Source: Planctomycetota bacterium
GTDB lineage: Bacteria > Planctomycetota > UBA1135 > GCA-002686595
DNA: 47,781 nt
Reading direction: 5' to 3'
NCBI GenBank assembly: GCA_029259635.1
Contig: JAJDEU010000017.1
Coordinates: forward strand, 1-47,781
A program made the position numbers and the translations under genes. The notes below the pieces were generated by a model that saw nothing but the letters and a program-made list of their open reading frames with translations, was not told where the DNA came from and searched no databases. Of this stretch, positions 26,973 through 35,951 are shown one piece after another (the stretch's first letter is position 1; the number at the start of each line of letters is the position of its first letter).

Positions 26973-27356
26973 ATGGTTGCTCCGAAAAAACGCCTCGGCA
27001 GAAACGTCCTCGGAACCGAGCTCCAGCCTTGCAGCTTCGATCCGATGACCGGCTACTATCGCGACGGTTGTTGCCGAATGATCGCCGGCGACGTCGGACT
27101 GCACTTGGTCTGCATCCGAGCTACGGCGGAATTCCTCACCTTCTCGGCCGCCGCCGGAAACGATCTCTCGACACCCGTTCCGCAGTTCGAGTTTCCGGGC
27201 TTGAAACCGGGTGACCAGTGGTGCCTGTGCGCGACTCGTTGGAAGGAAGCACTCGAAGCGGAGATGGCTCCGCCGGTCGTACTGGAAGCGACGCACGTCT
27301 CCGTGCTCGAATTCGTCGACCTCGAAGACCTTCAGGCGCATGCGGTTTCGGTCTGA
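26973..27356 (+). CDS. DUF2237 family protein
   Basis: This 127-aa protein is a complete DUF2237 domain. Family marks are the N-terminal NVLGTELQPCS, the YYRDGCCR motif, the DVGLHLVC motif, and the C-terminal PGDQWCLCATRWKEA block. Several cysteines are conserved, which suggests metal or redox chemistry, but no function is established for the family. It is divergent from glpD and convergent with the deiodinase-like gene, whose stop lies 15 bp away. Confidence 0.92.
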   Translation: MVAPKKRLGRNVLGTELQPCSFDPMTGYYRDGCCRMIAGDVGLHLVCIRATAEFLTFSAAAGNDLSTPVPQFEFPGLKPGDQWCLCATRWKEALEAEMAPPVVLEATHVSVLEFVDLEDLQAHAVSV

Positions 27357-27371
27357 GACTGGCGCTCGGCG

Positions 27372-28016
27372 CTATTCCGTTGGCTTTGCGTCGCGGTCGT
27401 AGCGGAGCCGGAGCCAGTCCTCGACTTCATCCGGGTCGAAGTCCATCGGGCCCTGTCCGCCTTCGTAAGCGATCGTGCCGTCGTCATCGATGATGAAGAG
27501 TCGCTCGGGCCAGCCCGCGTAGTGATCCATCGCGGCGTCGTCCATCTTGTCGACGAAGAGAGGAATTCGGTACTGAAAGCGCTTCGCGAAGTCGCGCGCG
27601 ATGGAGCGACGCTCGTCGAGCGTCGTCGGGTCGGCATAGCAGACCTCGTCATCATCGTTGATACCGAGTGGCCAACCATCTTCGGGGTGCGCTTCTTTGA
27701 TGTAGATCGTGAGAAAGTCGACATCACCGCCGTACTTCGCGTGCAGAGCTTGGATTCGCTCGACCGAGCGACGAAAGGGCGGTCAGGTGAACGAACCGAA
27801 GACGAGGACGAGTGGTCGCCCGCGAAAGAAATCGTGGAGCTGGCGCTCCTCGCCGTAAAGAGAAGAGACGGTGACATCCGGCGCGGGGTCGCCAACGTCG
27901 ATCGAGTTCACTCCGACGTTCGTGAGACCGTAGGTGAAGAAGCCGGTCACCGCGCAGCTCGGCAGTAACAGCGCGCAGGCGGCGAGTGCTCGTGCAAACC
28001 AAGGAGAGTTCGTCAT
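27372..28016 (-). CDS. Deiodinase-like lipoprotein with in-frame UGA (candidate selenocysteine, codon 78)
   Basis: Reading through the TGA at 27783-27785 gives a 214-aa protein ending at a TAG at 27372-27374. The N-terminus is a lipoprotein signal with a LLPSC lipobox near residue 20. A thioredoxin-like fold follows. The peptide around the UGA is VLVFGSFT-Sec-PPF, which matches the active site of iodothyronine deiodinases (FGSCT-Sec-PxF). Beyond it the frame stays open for 136 codons with family-like text: FLTIYIKEAHPEDGW, then RIPLFVDKMDD and WPERLFIID. A normal gene caller would stop at residue 77. Bacterial deiodinase-like selenoproteins are known; their substrates are unclear and probably not thyroid hormones. 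The Sec reading is inferred from family alignment plus a downstream hairpin. Confidence 0.88.
27756..27771 (-). promoter_or_regulatory. Candidate bacterial SECIS hairpin for the deiodinase-like gene
   Basis: On the minus strand the mRNA reads UCGCUC-GGUC-GAGCGA starting 11 nt after the UGA. This is a perfect 6-bp stem with a GGUC tetraloop, and the loop begins 17 nt after the UGA. A GGUC apical loop at about this distance is what the E. coli fdhF SECIS shows, where SelB binds. The bulged U of the E. coli element is not obvious here. Confidence 0.7.
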
Positions 28017-28161
28017 GCAGGCATTCTACGCGAGGGTGAAGGCGTTGCTCTCTCGAACTGATCTCGCACAGGCGCGTTGGTGAAAGGCTTTTGTTCCGTA
28101 GTGTCGTCGAGGGATTTGTTCGTCTTGTGCGCAAAGGGAGCAAGCTCGATGATGGCGAGCT

Positions 28162-29535
28162 ATGGAAAAGCACGGAAAGAAAATCAAAACCCCTCTGATC
28201 TGGCAGCTCGCTGCGGTCGGTGTAGCGTCATTGGCGGGCGCCTGCTCGACGACGACGCCTGTGACCGTTGATGTTGAACCGAAACCCGAACCAGAAGCGC
28301 CGAAGAGTGCGCCCGAAGTTCGCGATCCCTATGCAGGCGAGTGGGGGATGACCACCGAGATGGGTGGCAACGCGGTCGCCGCTGTCATGACTCTCGCTTA
28401 CAACGAGTCGGGTACGTTGACGGGAACCTGGGAGAGTCGCGGCCAGACGATGGACTTGGCCTCGATCTCGACGGACGGTCGGACGATTCGATTCGATCGA
28501 GAGATCCCCGGGGGACAGGTGCTCTCCTATCTCGGCCAGCTCGACGGCGAGAATCTGAACGGATCGTGGACGGGGAGCTTTGGCGAGATGCCCTGCCACG
28601 GGACGCGCGACTCGGTCAACCCTTTCCCGGATCGACACTCTCGTCCGATTATTGAGGAAGACGGCGCTTCTCTGCTGTGGGCGAACGACACCGAAGACGG
28701 CGACGCCACCTACTTTGACGTGACGGATGCGCAGATCGATCCGGTCACCTTCCAGTTCGGAATCGGGAAGGACTCGATTCCCTCCATCGATGAGCCGGAG
28801 TTTGTTTTTCCTTCCGATCCGATACTCGCCGAACGCGGCGTTACACCGGAGACCGAAGTTCTCGGCGTTATTCTGGGTGGTGTCGCGCGCGCTTACCCGG
28901 TCGAGATCATGGATATGCACGAAGTGGTCAACGATGACTTCGACGGCGAGTCCTTTGCCGTGCTCTGGTGACCTCTCGCCCAACTGGGTGTAGTTTGCAC
29001 CCGGGAAATGGATGGAGCGGCTGTGGAGTTCGGCACGTCGGGTTACACGAAAGATCACGTCTTCGTGTTGTACGACCGCGCGACCGAATCGATCTGGTAC
29101 CCGATGACGGACAAGACGCTCGACGCCGTCGCCGGCAGCAAGAACGGAGAGTCGATCGACATCCTGGATGAACCCGCGCCTCAGCCGCTTTCCGAATGGC
29201 TCGCGAGCTATCCAGATTCAACCGTCTTGCTTCCGTCGGAAGCCGATGCGGAGGCGATTGATCGGTACAAGAATGGGCCTTACCTCGGAGTCCAACTCGC
29301 GGACAGCGACGCCGGTCTGCAGATCACAACGGTGATGGAGGAGACGGCGGCAGAGAGCGCCGGTATGCAGTCGGGCGATTACTTCGTCCGCATCGGTGAG
29401 ACCGAGATTCCGGATCGCGCCGCACTTGGCGAGGCGATGAGCGAACTCAGCGCTGGCGACATCGTGACGGTGGTCCTAAGTCGAGGCGGCGAGGACGTCG
29501 AGCTCGAGGTCACTCTCGGACATCGACCTCGATAA
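28162..29535 (+). CDS. DUF3179-PDZ lipoprotein with in-frame UGA (candidate selenocysteine, codon 270)
   Basis: Reading through the TGA at 28969-28971 gives a 457-aa protein. It has an N-terminal lipoprotein-like signal (cysteine near residue 28), a beta-rich domain (about 58-150), a DUF3179 domain (about 165-345), and a C-terminal PDZ domain (about 370-455, beginning GPYLGVQLAD). In DUF3179 the block ARAYPxxIxxxHEVVND is followed by a Tyr/Trp-Cys-Pro-Leu motif; here the UGA stands exactly at that Cys (VLW-Sec-PLA). The typical FGTSGY...VLYDRATESIW block follows in the same frame. Two separate ORFs would each hold half of one domain. A hairpin follows the UGA. The family function is unknown. 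The gene is divergent from the deiodinase-like gene, 145 bp away. Confidence 0.85.
28984..29004 (+). promoter_or_regulatory. Candidate bacterial SECIS hairpin for the DUF3179-PDZ gene
   Basis: CTGGGTGT (28984-28991) can pair with GCACCCGG (28997-29004) as eight pairs, two of them G-U. The loop is AGTTT (28992-28996). The loop starts 20 nt after the end of the UGA, within the range used by bacterial SelB elements, and contains a G. Sequence identity to the other hairpin is low, as is usual for bacterial SECIS elements. Confidence 0.55.
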
Positions 29536-29761
29536 GTGTCGGCGTCCGTTCGTGGGCAAGGACTCGCCTGCGAGCGCAAAGGAATGAGCGGTCGAGCTCG
29601 GGCTCGGCCGTTGATATTCAATCAGGCTGGGAGAGCTAGCTCGATACTACAGCGTAGTCATCACCGTCCATGCTCGCACGGTAACCGTCGCGGCGAGAAT
29701 CGGTTGCGAGAGAGTGCGTTCGGATGCCGAACCGGCGATGGCGCCGTAGACTGGCGCCGCG

Positions 29762-30700
29762 ATGGCGATCGAATCCCAAACGACTTCCCGACTCCTGATG
29801 GTGCGACCGATTCGATTCGGTTCGAACTTAGAGACGTCGGCGAGTAACACTTTTCAGGTGGACCCGGGCGAGCGTGATTCCGAAGAGATTCAGAGGCGGG
29901 CCATAGCCGAGTTCGATGCCCTCGTCGAAGTCTTGCGTGGCGCCGATGTCGAGGTTTGCGTCATCCAGGACACCGCGGAACCGCACACGCCCGATTCGAT
30001 CTTTCCGAACAACTGGGTCTCCTTTCACGGCTGTGGAACGATCGTGACGTACCCGCTCTTGACGCCCAATCGGCGCGATGAAATCCGAGCGGATCTGATC
30101 CAGCAAGTAGAGCAGTCGGTCGGGCGAAAGTGGTCGGAGACGATCGATCTGACGGGGCTCGTTGAGCGCGGCGCCTTTCTCGAAGGTACGGGCAGCATGG
30201 TGCTCGATCGAGTCCATCGCATCGCCTACGCCTGTCTATCGGCACGCACAACCGCGGGGGGCCTCGCGGAGTTTGCAGAGCGAATGAACTACGAGTTGAT
30301 CGTCTTTCGTGCGCTCGATCGTGGTGGCTCAGCGATCTATCACACGAACGTGGTGATGGGAATCGGAGCGGACTTCGCCGTGGTCTGTCTCGAATCGATC
30401 GAGGATGAGACCGAACGGAGCGCGGTGGCGAGCCGCCTGGAAGAAACCGGGCACGAGCTTATCGAGATCACGCGCGATCAGCTTCACGACTTCGCCGGCA
30501 ATTGCCTCGCCCTTAATTCACGCGGCGGCGAGTCGCTCGTGGTGTTCTCTCGCCGCGCACTCGACTCGCTCTCGGAAAGCCAGCGCGCACGGCTTCTCTC
30601 TCATGCACGCCTGCTCTCCTCGCCGCTCGACACGATCGAGTCCGTCGGCGGAGGCAGCGCGCGCTGCATGCTGGCCGAGCTTCACTTGTCGCGCGAGTAG
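29762..30700 (+). CDS. Citrulline hydrolase / arginine deiminase-related protein (CtlX-like)
   Basis: This 312-aa protein belongs to the amidinotransferase/arginine deiminase superfamily, CtlX branch. Marks are the N-terminal MVRPIRFGSN...NTFQ block, DSIFPNNWVSFH, the EGTGSMVLDR motif, IYHTNVVMGIG with the catalytic His, and a C-terminal Cys (C302) in SARCMLAEL. CtlX proteins hydrolyse citrulline to ornithine, CO2 and ammonia; the exact substrate here is inferred. The ATG at 29762 has no strong ribosome binding site. The 3' end overlaps the convergent amidohydrolase gene by 19 bp. Confidence 0.88.
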   Translation: MAIESQTTSRLLMVRPIRFGSNLETSASNTFQVDPGERDSEEIQRRAIAEFDALVEVLRGADVEVCVIQDTAEPHTPDSIFPNNWVSFHGCGTIVTYPLLTPNRRDEIRADLIQQVEQSVGRKWSETIDLTGLVERGAFLEGTGSMVLDRVHRIAYACLSARTTAGGLAEFAERMNYELIVFRALDRGGSAIYHTNVVMGIGADFAVVCLESIEDETERSAVASRLEETGHELIEITRDQLHDFAGNCLALNSRGGESLVVFSRRALDSLSESQRARLLSHARLLSSPLDTIESVGGGSARCMLAELHLSRE

Positions 30701-32367
30701 AGCACGCGACCGCCGACGATCGTGTAGAGCACTTCGGTGCTGGGAATCTCTTCCACCGGAATCGTCAAGATGTCACGCGAGAGCACGGTGATGTCCGCGA
30801 GCAGCCCTGGGGCGAGCGAACCCTTGCGGTCCTCTTCGAAGGAGGCGTAGGCGTTGTTGACGGTGTAGCCGCGCAGAGCTTCCATGCGCGACAGGCGCTG
30901 GTCTTCGAAGAAGGGTTCACCGCTCTTCGTTCTGCGCGTGACGGCCGAATAGAAGTTCGCGATGGGCGCGACGTCTTCGACTGGCGCGTCGGTTCCGTTG
31001 GTCACGACCACGCCGAGGTCGGTGAGCGTGCGCCAGAGGTAGGCGCCAGAACGCGCGCGGGTCTCGCCGAGACGGTCCACGACAAAGGCGGCGTCCGACG
31101 TGCAGTGCACCGACTGCATGGAGGCGATCACGGAGAGAGCGGCAAAGCGCGGAGCGTCGTCGGGATGCAGGTGCTGGGCGTGCTCGATGCGCCAGCGAAA
31201 GTCGGTCCGCTCGGGCTTGGACTTGAAGCTGGTCTCGAAGATGTCGAGGGCCTCGCGGTTGGCTCGATCGCCGATCGCGTGAACGCAGAGCTGCAGGTTG
31301 TGTTCGAGCGCGAGTCGCGCGGTCTCCTTGAGGGATTCGATATCGAGCGTGTTGAGCCCGCTGCTCTCGCGATGATCTTCGTAGGGCTCGAGCAACCACG
31401 CGCCATGCGAACCGAGTGCGCCGTCGATCGAGCGTTTGATGCCACCGACGCGGAGCTGCGTGTGGTTCATGCGCAAGAGCGGATGATCCGGGAGCTCTTC
31501 AGCCAGGCGCTCGTTCGAGTCACTGAGCATGACGAACATCCGCGGACCCAGTTTGCCTTCATCGGCCATGCGTAAATACAGCTCGGCGACCTCGAGCGGA
31601 GAACCTGCATCGTGAAAGCTGGTGATCCCTTTGGAGAGGCACTCGTCGCGCGCCAGTTCGGCCAAGTGCGCCGAGTCGGGTTGCGTCGAGTTCGCGTAGA
31701 CCGGCGCCAGAAGCTCCATGGCCTCCTCGCGAAAGATTCCGATCGGCTTTCCGCGCTTATCGCGAACGATCTCGCCGCCCGTCGGATCGGGCGTGTCGCG
31801 ATCGATGCCCGCCAGCCGCATGGCATAGGCATTGGCGAAAGCGGCGTGACCACTCGCGTGACGCAAAATCACCGGATTGTCCGGAGTGACGGCGGAGAGA
31901 GCATTGTGGCGCGGCAAACCCTGTACGGAATCTTTGGGAAGCGTAGACCACTTCGATTGATGCCATCCGCGCCCGCGAATCAGTACGCCCGGTTCCGTCG
32001 TCTCGACCGCGCGCTCTACCAGATTCGTGATCGCTTGAAAGGAGGATGTTCCGTTTAAGTCGAGCTGCATCCGCATGTCGCCAATTCCGAGGAAGTGGCC
32101 GTGCCCTTCGATGAAGCCGGGAATCACGAGCGCGCCGTCGAGGGCGATGCGTCGGGTGGAAGAGCTCCCGAGCTCGCTGATCGCTTCATCGGTTCCGACT
32201 TGCAGCACTCGGCCGTTTCGAATTGCGATGGCCGTACCTTCCGGATGGTCTGCGTCGAGTGTGACGATTCTTCCGCCAGCGAGAATCAAATCGGCGGGGA
32301 CTGCGTCGTCAGAAGGCGTGGTTGAAGCGAGTGCCGCGGACAGACAAATCGAGAGTACGAGGCTCAT
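30682..32367 (-). CDS. Exported amidohydrolase of the YtcJ/AepA type (amidohydrolase 3)
   Basis: This 561-aa protein has an N-terminal Sec signal (about 1-15, MSLVLSICLSAALAS). The amidohydrolase composite domain follows with DLILAGGRIVTLD, then GFIEGHGHFLG, which holds the metal-binding HxH-like motif of this branch (one position read as Gly-His-Gly-His). Other metal-site segments, such as CVHAIGDRAN and WRIEHAQH, are in the expected order. A GTDAPVE motif near the C-terminus gives the last Asp. YtcJ-like enzymes hydrolyse amide or carbamate bonds; the substrate is unknown. It may serve nitrogen scavenging beside the citrullinase-like gene. Confidence 0.9.
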   Translation of the reverse strand: MSLVLSICLSAALASTTPSDDAVPADLILAGGRIVTLDADHPEGTAIAIRNGRVLQVGTDEAISELGSSSTRRIALDGALVIPGFIEGHGHFLGIGDMRMQLDLNGTSSFQAITNLVERAVETTEPGVLIRGRGWHQSKWSTLPKDSVQGLPRHNALSAVTPDNPVILRHASGHAAFANAYAMRLAGIDRDTPDPTGGEIVRDKRGKPIGIFREEAMELLAPVYANSTQPDSAHLAELARDECLSKGITSFHDAGSPLEVAELYLRMADEGKLGPRMFVMLSDSNERLAEELPDHPLLRMNHTQLRVGGIKRSIDGALGSHGAWLLEPYEDHRESSGLNTLDIESLKETARLALEHNLQLCVHAIGDRANREALDIFETSFKSKPERTDFRWRIEHAQHLHPDDAPRFAALSVIASMQSVHCTSDAAFVVDRLGETRARSGAYLWRTLTDLGVVVTNGTDAPVEDVAPIANFYSAVTRRTKSGEPFFEDQRLSRMEALRGYTVNNAYASFEEDRKGSLAPGLLADITVLSRDILTIPVEEIPSTEVLYTIVGGRVLYSRDK

Positions 32368-32454
32368 AAGTACCTACCGAGTAGAGTGGGAGCGAGGAAC
32401 CGAGCGCGCTTGGATTCCCTCGCATGCTACCGCGATCTGAACAAGCGCTGCCGA

Positions 32455-35400
32455 TTAAAAGGGCAGGTCTTCATCGGGCACTTCGATGAAGACGTCGTCG
32501 GGCAACTTGGCTTTTGGTTGTTGAGGAACGGGCGCCTCATGTTTGCGAACGTCGGCGAGCATGCCCATGTGGGCGAGCGCTTCGTGTTGACAGCGCTCGG
32601 TATCGCCGCGCATGAACGTCGCCGTGCCGCCCTCCGCATCTCGCTCGTGACCCATCTCCAGCGGAAGTTCGCGCAAGAAGGATCGATGGCGCGGATCGAG
32701 TACGCGGCCATCCAAGATGAAGACGCAGCCGCGGTCGGTTTCCTTGCGCATGAGTCGACCAAAGCCCTGGCGAAACTTGGCGAGAGCGCGGGGCATGTAG
32801 ATCAGGCGGCGTTGATCGCGCGGGCCGATGGCCGCGCACTGCGCATGGTGATAGCGATCGGGAACGCCGTACGGGAGCTTGGCGATGACGAGGTATTGCA
32901 GGGTGTCGCCTGGAAAGTCCGCGCCGTACCAGAAGGTGTCGAGGCCGAAGAGGATCGAGTCGGTGCGACTGCGGAAGCGATCGGCGAGCTCTTCTTTCTC
33001 GGCGCCTTCCATGCGCTGGTACCAGAACGGAATGCCGCGTTCGGCGAAGAAGCCTTCGACGCTGCGACCGCACGCGATGCAGTCGTTCGCGTTCGTGAAG
33101 AGAACCAATATGCGTCCGCGCGTTTTCTCGCCAAGCGTCTGCACGAACTTGCACAAGTAATTCAGATAGGCGCTCTTGTCGGCAGAGCGAAAGGTCGGTG
33201 CGTCGCGCGGCACGGCGACCAACACACGTCGGTAGTCGAAGGGCGCCGGAACGAGGAAGGTGCGGTAGGGCGACGGATCGCGATCTTCGTCTTCGGCCGG
33301 ATGGGCGGCGCGCTCTAACCCCAAGTAGGAAGCGGATGACTGGAAGCCGCCGCCGAGGTGGGTCGTGGCGGAGATGCAGATGCCGGTCTTGAGCTCGGGG
33401 AAGAAGAAGCGTCCGAGGTATTCGTGGGGCAGCAGAACGCGCGCGGCCATGGCGTCGCGACCGCGGTTGTCAGTCTCGAGGTCGTAGAAGGTTTGCGAGC
33501 GGAAGACCGGACCTTCGTCGTCGTGGGGAATCCAGGCAGCGATGCCGGTCAAGAATTCTTCGATGTCGGTGCGGAGCAAGTCGAGCGAACGGCGCAGACG
33601 GCGCTTGCCATTGACTTGGATGTCGTCGAGGAATTCGGAGAGTGTCGAGAGCGAGGCGGCCAAACCGTTCCACAGCTTGGTGAGCAGGTGGTGCTTGTCG
33701 AGCAGGTCGACCGCGTGCTCGGACTGAATGAACTCGCGGAACAGAGAGTGTTGATCGCGATCGGTTCGATCGCCGATCACGCTCGCGCGCCAGGCTTTGA
33801 ACTCGCCGACGGATTGCACGAGTAGAGACAGTGCGTCGAGCGCGCCTTCCTGCAGCTTGCAGCACTGATCGGCGCACTCGCGCGCTCCCGTGCCTTTCGC
33901 GGCGGCGCGACGGATCCTCTCGAGCGTGCGCGCTTTCTTCTTGCCACCGGCGCTGTCACCGGGATGTCGAAGCGAACTCAAGAGCTCGCGCGCCGCGTGG
34001 AAGGGGAGCACGTGGCTCCAGGCCGAATGCGCTTGGTCGTGGAGATGCTCGCACTCGTCGAAGACGATGTACTTGAAAAAGCCCTGACGCGCGAGCGCGT
34101 AGGAGTGATTGGTGACGACGACGTGTGCGCGCTCTGCGTTTCTTTTCGCGACCGCGGCCGCGCAGGTGTCTCGATCGGAGCGCAGCCGACAGCAGCCGCT
34201 CTCGGCGCGGCACTGGCGAAGCAAGCTCGCCATCACTCGCGTGAATTCAACTGGCGACGGAAAGGGTAGGCCCGTGTTTCGCGGAATTCGATCGATGTCG
34301 CCTTCGATATCGGTCAATCCGAAGAGCGCCAAGCGCGTCCACGCGATCCGCCTGAGAGCGTCGTCTTCGACACGCGGCATTTGGAGCTCGAGCGCACGCC
34401 AACAGATGTAGTTGCGGCGTCCCTTGAGCAATGCGATACGCGGTCGAACCTTTGAGCCCGAGCGCCTGAGTAATTCGAGCGCGAGCGGAACCTCGCGGTC
34501 CATCGCTTGCTCTTGAAGCGCCCGCGTAAAGGTCGCCACGCCAACACGAACGTCTTGCCGCGCCGCCCACATCATCGCGGGTACGAGATAGGCGAGCGTC
34601 TTACCCGTTCCGGTAGGCGCGTTCACCAACAGCAATTCTTCGTCGCCAAAGCTCTTCGCGATCTCCTGCGCGACGTGGTGTTGCCCGACGCGATAGGAGT
34701 CGCTCCCGAACATTTTCGGGAGGTGCACTTCGAAGATCTCGTCGAGGCGACGCATTTCTTCGGGCGGAAAGGCGAGGTCGTTCGGATAGCGCCTTGAATC
34801 TTTGGGCTCGATTCGCATCGGCGGTGTGTCGTCTTCGCCGTCGAGAGTCCACGCCGGTGTGGCACCGATCATCGAGTCGGCCAGGTTCGGATAGACCTCG
34901 CAGGCCGCGTCCATGGCGCCATCGATCAAACCGGGATGCAGCGGAAAGAGCTCGTCCTCGCCACCCGACCAGGACTTCGGCGAGCGGGTGAGCGCGAGGC
35001 AAAAGTCGATCGACTCTGCGGCATCGGCGGCTTCGATGGCAAGGTGCCGCGCGGCCGTCTCATAGCCGTGATGAGCGAGCGCGAGGAACCCGGCATCGTG
35101 CTCTAAAAAACTTCCGACGATCACGCCGGCCGTTGCGCGGAGTTCGCGCGGTCCGATCGCGAGAGCGGCGCGCGACGCGGACGGCAAGAGGTGTGCGACC
35201 AAGCCTTCGCCGAGGCTGGCCAGTCGGCCGGGGCAGAGCAGCTCGGCGAGCTCGGAGATGCCGACGGTTGGACCGGCGTGAACGCCGCCGAGTGCTCGAC
35301 CCCAGTCGGCGAAGTGCCCGCGATCGAGAACGACGACCGGGAGACCTTCGAGGAAGGCGCGCAGTTCGGGCCAGCACTCTTCAGCGGGGGGACAGCCAGC

Positions 35401-35664
35401 TAGCTCGGGTCCTTGAACGCCAAACTCGGACGACATGCGCTTGGTCGCGCGCGGGTCGTCGGTCGAGTCGGACTGGAAGGGCTGGCAGAACGCGTCGAAG
35501 CTCGTCCAGACGCCATCGGTGAGCTTAATGGCGGAGAGGCGAAAGACTCGGTCGCGCTCGATGCTCTGGCCGGTCGACCAGATCGAGGCGAAAGCCAGTC
35601 CGCGCTCCAGCGGGTTTGCACGCGGAAGGTCGGAGGCCTCGAGTCCTGTCACGCGCTGGATCAC
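32455..35664 (-). CDS. DinG-type ATP-dependent DNA helicase with degenerate N-terminal exonuclease domain
   Basis: This 1069-aa protein has an N-terminal region (about 20-280) laid out like the DnaQ-type exonuclease of DinG fusion proteins. The first catalytic motif there reads FASIWSTGQ, without the Asp and Glu, so nuclease activity is doubtful. The helicase part has Walker A APTGTGKT (349-356). The Fe-S-type cysteines are C421, C485, C491 or C492, and C501. The Walker B box reads DECEH (536-540) instead of DEAH. The C-terminal helicase domain ends with motif VI (QGFGRLMR). DinG-like XPD-family helicases unwind 5'-3' and act in DNA repair or on R-loops. Confidence 0.9.
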   Translation of the reverse strand: MIQRVTGLEASDLPRANPLERGLAFASIWSTGQSIERDRVFRLSAIKLTDGVWTSFDAFCQPFQSDSTDDPRATKRMSSEFGVQGPELAGCPPAEECWPELRAFLEGLPVVVLDRGHFADWGRALGGVHAGPTVGISELAELLCPGRLASLGEGLVAHLLPSASRAALAIGPRELRATAGVIVGSFLEHDAGFLALAHHGYETAARHLAIEAADAAESIDFCLALTRSPKSWSGGEDELFPLHPGLIDGAMDAACEVYPNLADSMIGATPAWTLDGEDDTPPMRIEPKDSRRYPNDLAFPPEEMRRLDEIFEVHLPKMFGSDSYRVGQHHVAQEIAKSFGDEELLLVNAPTGTGKTLAYLVPAMMWAARQDVRVGVATFTRALQEQAMDREVPLALELLRRSGSKVRPRIALLKGRRNYICWRALELQMPRVEDDALRRIAWTRLALFGLTDIEGDIDRIPRNTGLPFPSPVEFTRVMASLLRQCRAESGCCRLRSDRDTCAAAVAKRNAERAHVVVTNHSYALARQGFFKYIVFDECEHLHDQAHSAWSHVLPFHAARELLSSLRHPGDSAGGKKKARTLERIRRAAAKGTGARECADQCCKLQEGALDALSLLVQSVGEFKAWRASVIGDRTDRDQHSLFREFIQSEHAVDLLDKHHLLTKLWNGLAASLSTLSEFLDDIQVNGKRRLRRSLDLLRTDIEEFLTGIAAWIPHDDEGPVFRSQTFYDLETDNRGRDAMAARVLLPHEYLGRFFFPELKTGICISATTHLGGGFQSSASYLGLERAAHPAEDEDRDPSPYRTFLVPAPFDYRRVLVAVPRDAPTFRSADKSAYLNYLCKFVQTLGEKTRGRILVLFTNANDCIACGRSVEGFFAERGIPFWYQRMEGAEKEELADRFRSRTDSILFGLDTFWYGADFPGDTLQYLVIAKLPYGVPDRYHHAQCAAIGPRDQRRLIYMPRALAKFRQGFGRLMRKETDRGCVFILDGRVLDPRHRSFLRELPLEMGHERDAEGGTATFMRGDTERCQHEALAHMGMLADVRKHEAPVPQQPKAKLPDDVFIEVPDEDLPF

Positions 35665-35951
35665 TCCGAGACATTAAGGACCGTTAGGAAGGCGCGACAG
35701 AGCCCGACCCAGCTTTCTCATCGCCGTCGCGCTCGGTAGCCCGCCCGCCCTTCTGCGTAGGTGGCTTTAAACCGCCGAGATTCGCTCTTGATTCGATTTA
35801 TACTGACTTTCGAGGGTCGAGCCGTGGTCTGCGCTCGACGGTTTTTCCGCCCTCTTGTAGGATGCTCGCCCTTATTTTTCCCCGGTGTTGTGCGAGGTGA
35901 AAGAGCCGCGCGCGACCGAATTCTAGAGCCCCGCTTAGGAGCACCTCTCTC

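Noticed and set aside
27783..28016. A 77-aa short lipoprotein ending at 27783
   Set aside because: The continuing frame holds the rest of the deiodinase/thioredoxin-like domain, and the TGA is at the catalytic position.
28162..28971. A complete 269-aa DUF3179 protein ending at the TGA, with a separate 175-aa PDZ protein from 29008
   Set aside because: The two parts are in one frame, and the DUF3179 domain is split in its middle by the TGA. A selenocysteine codon explains this better.
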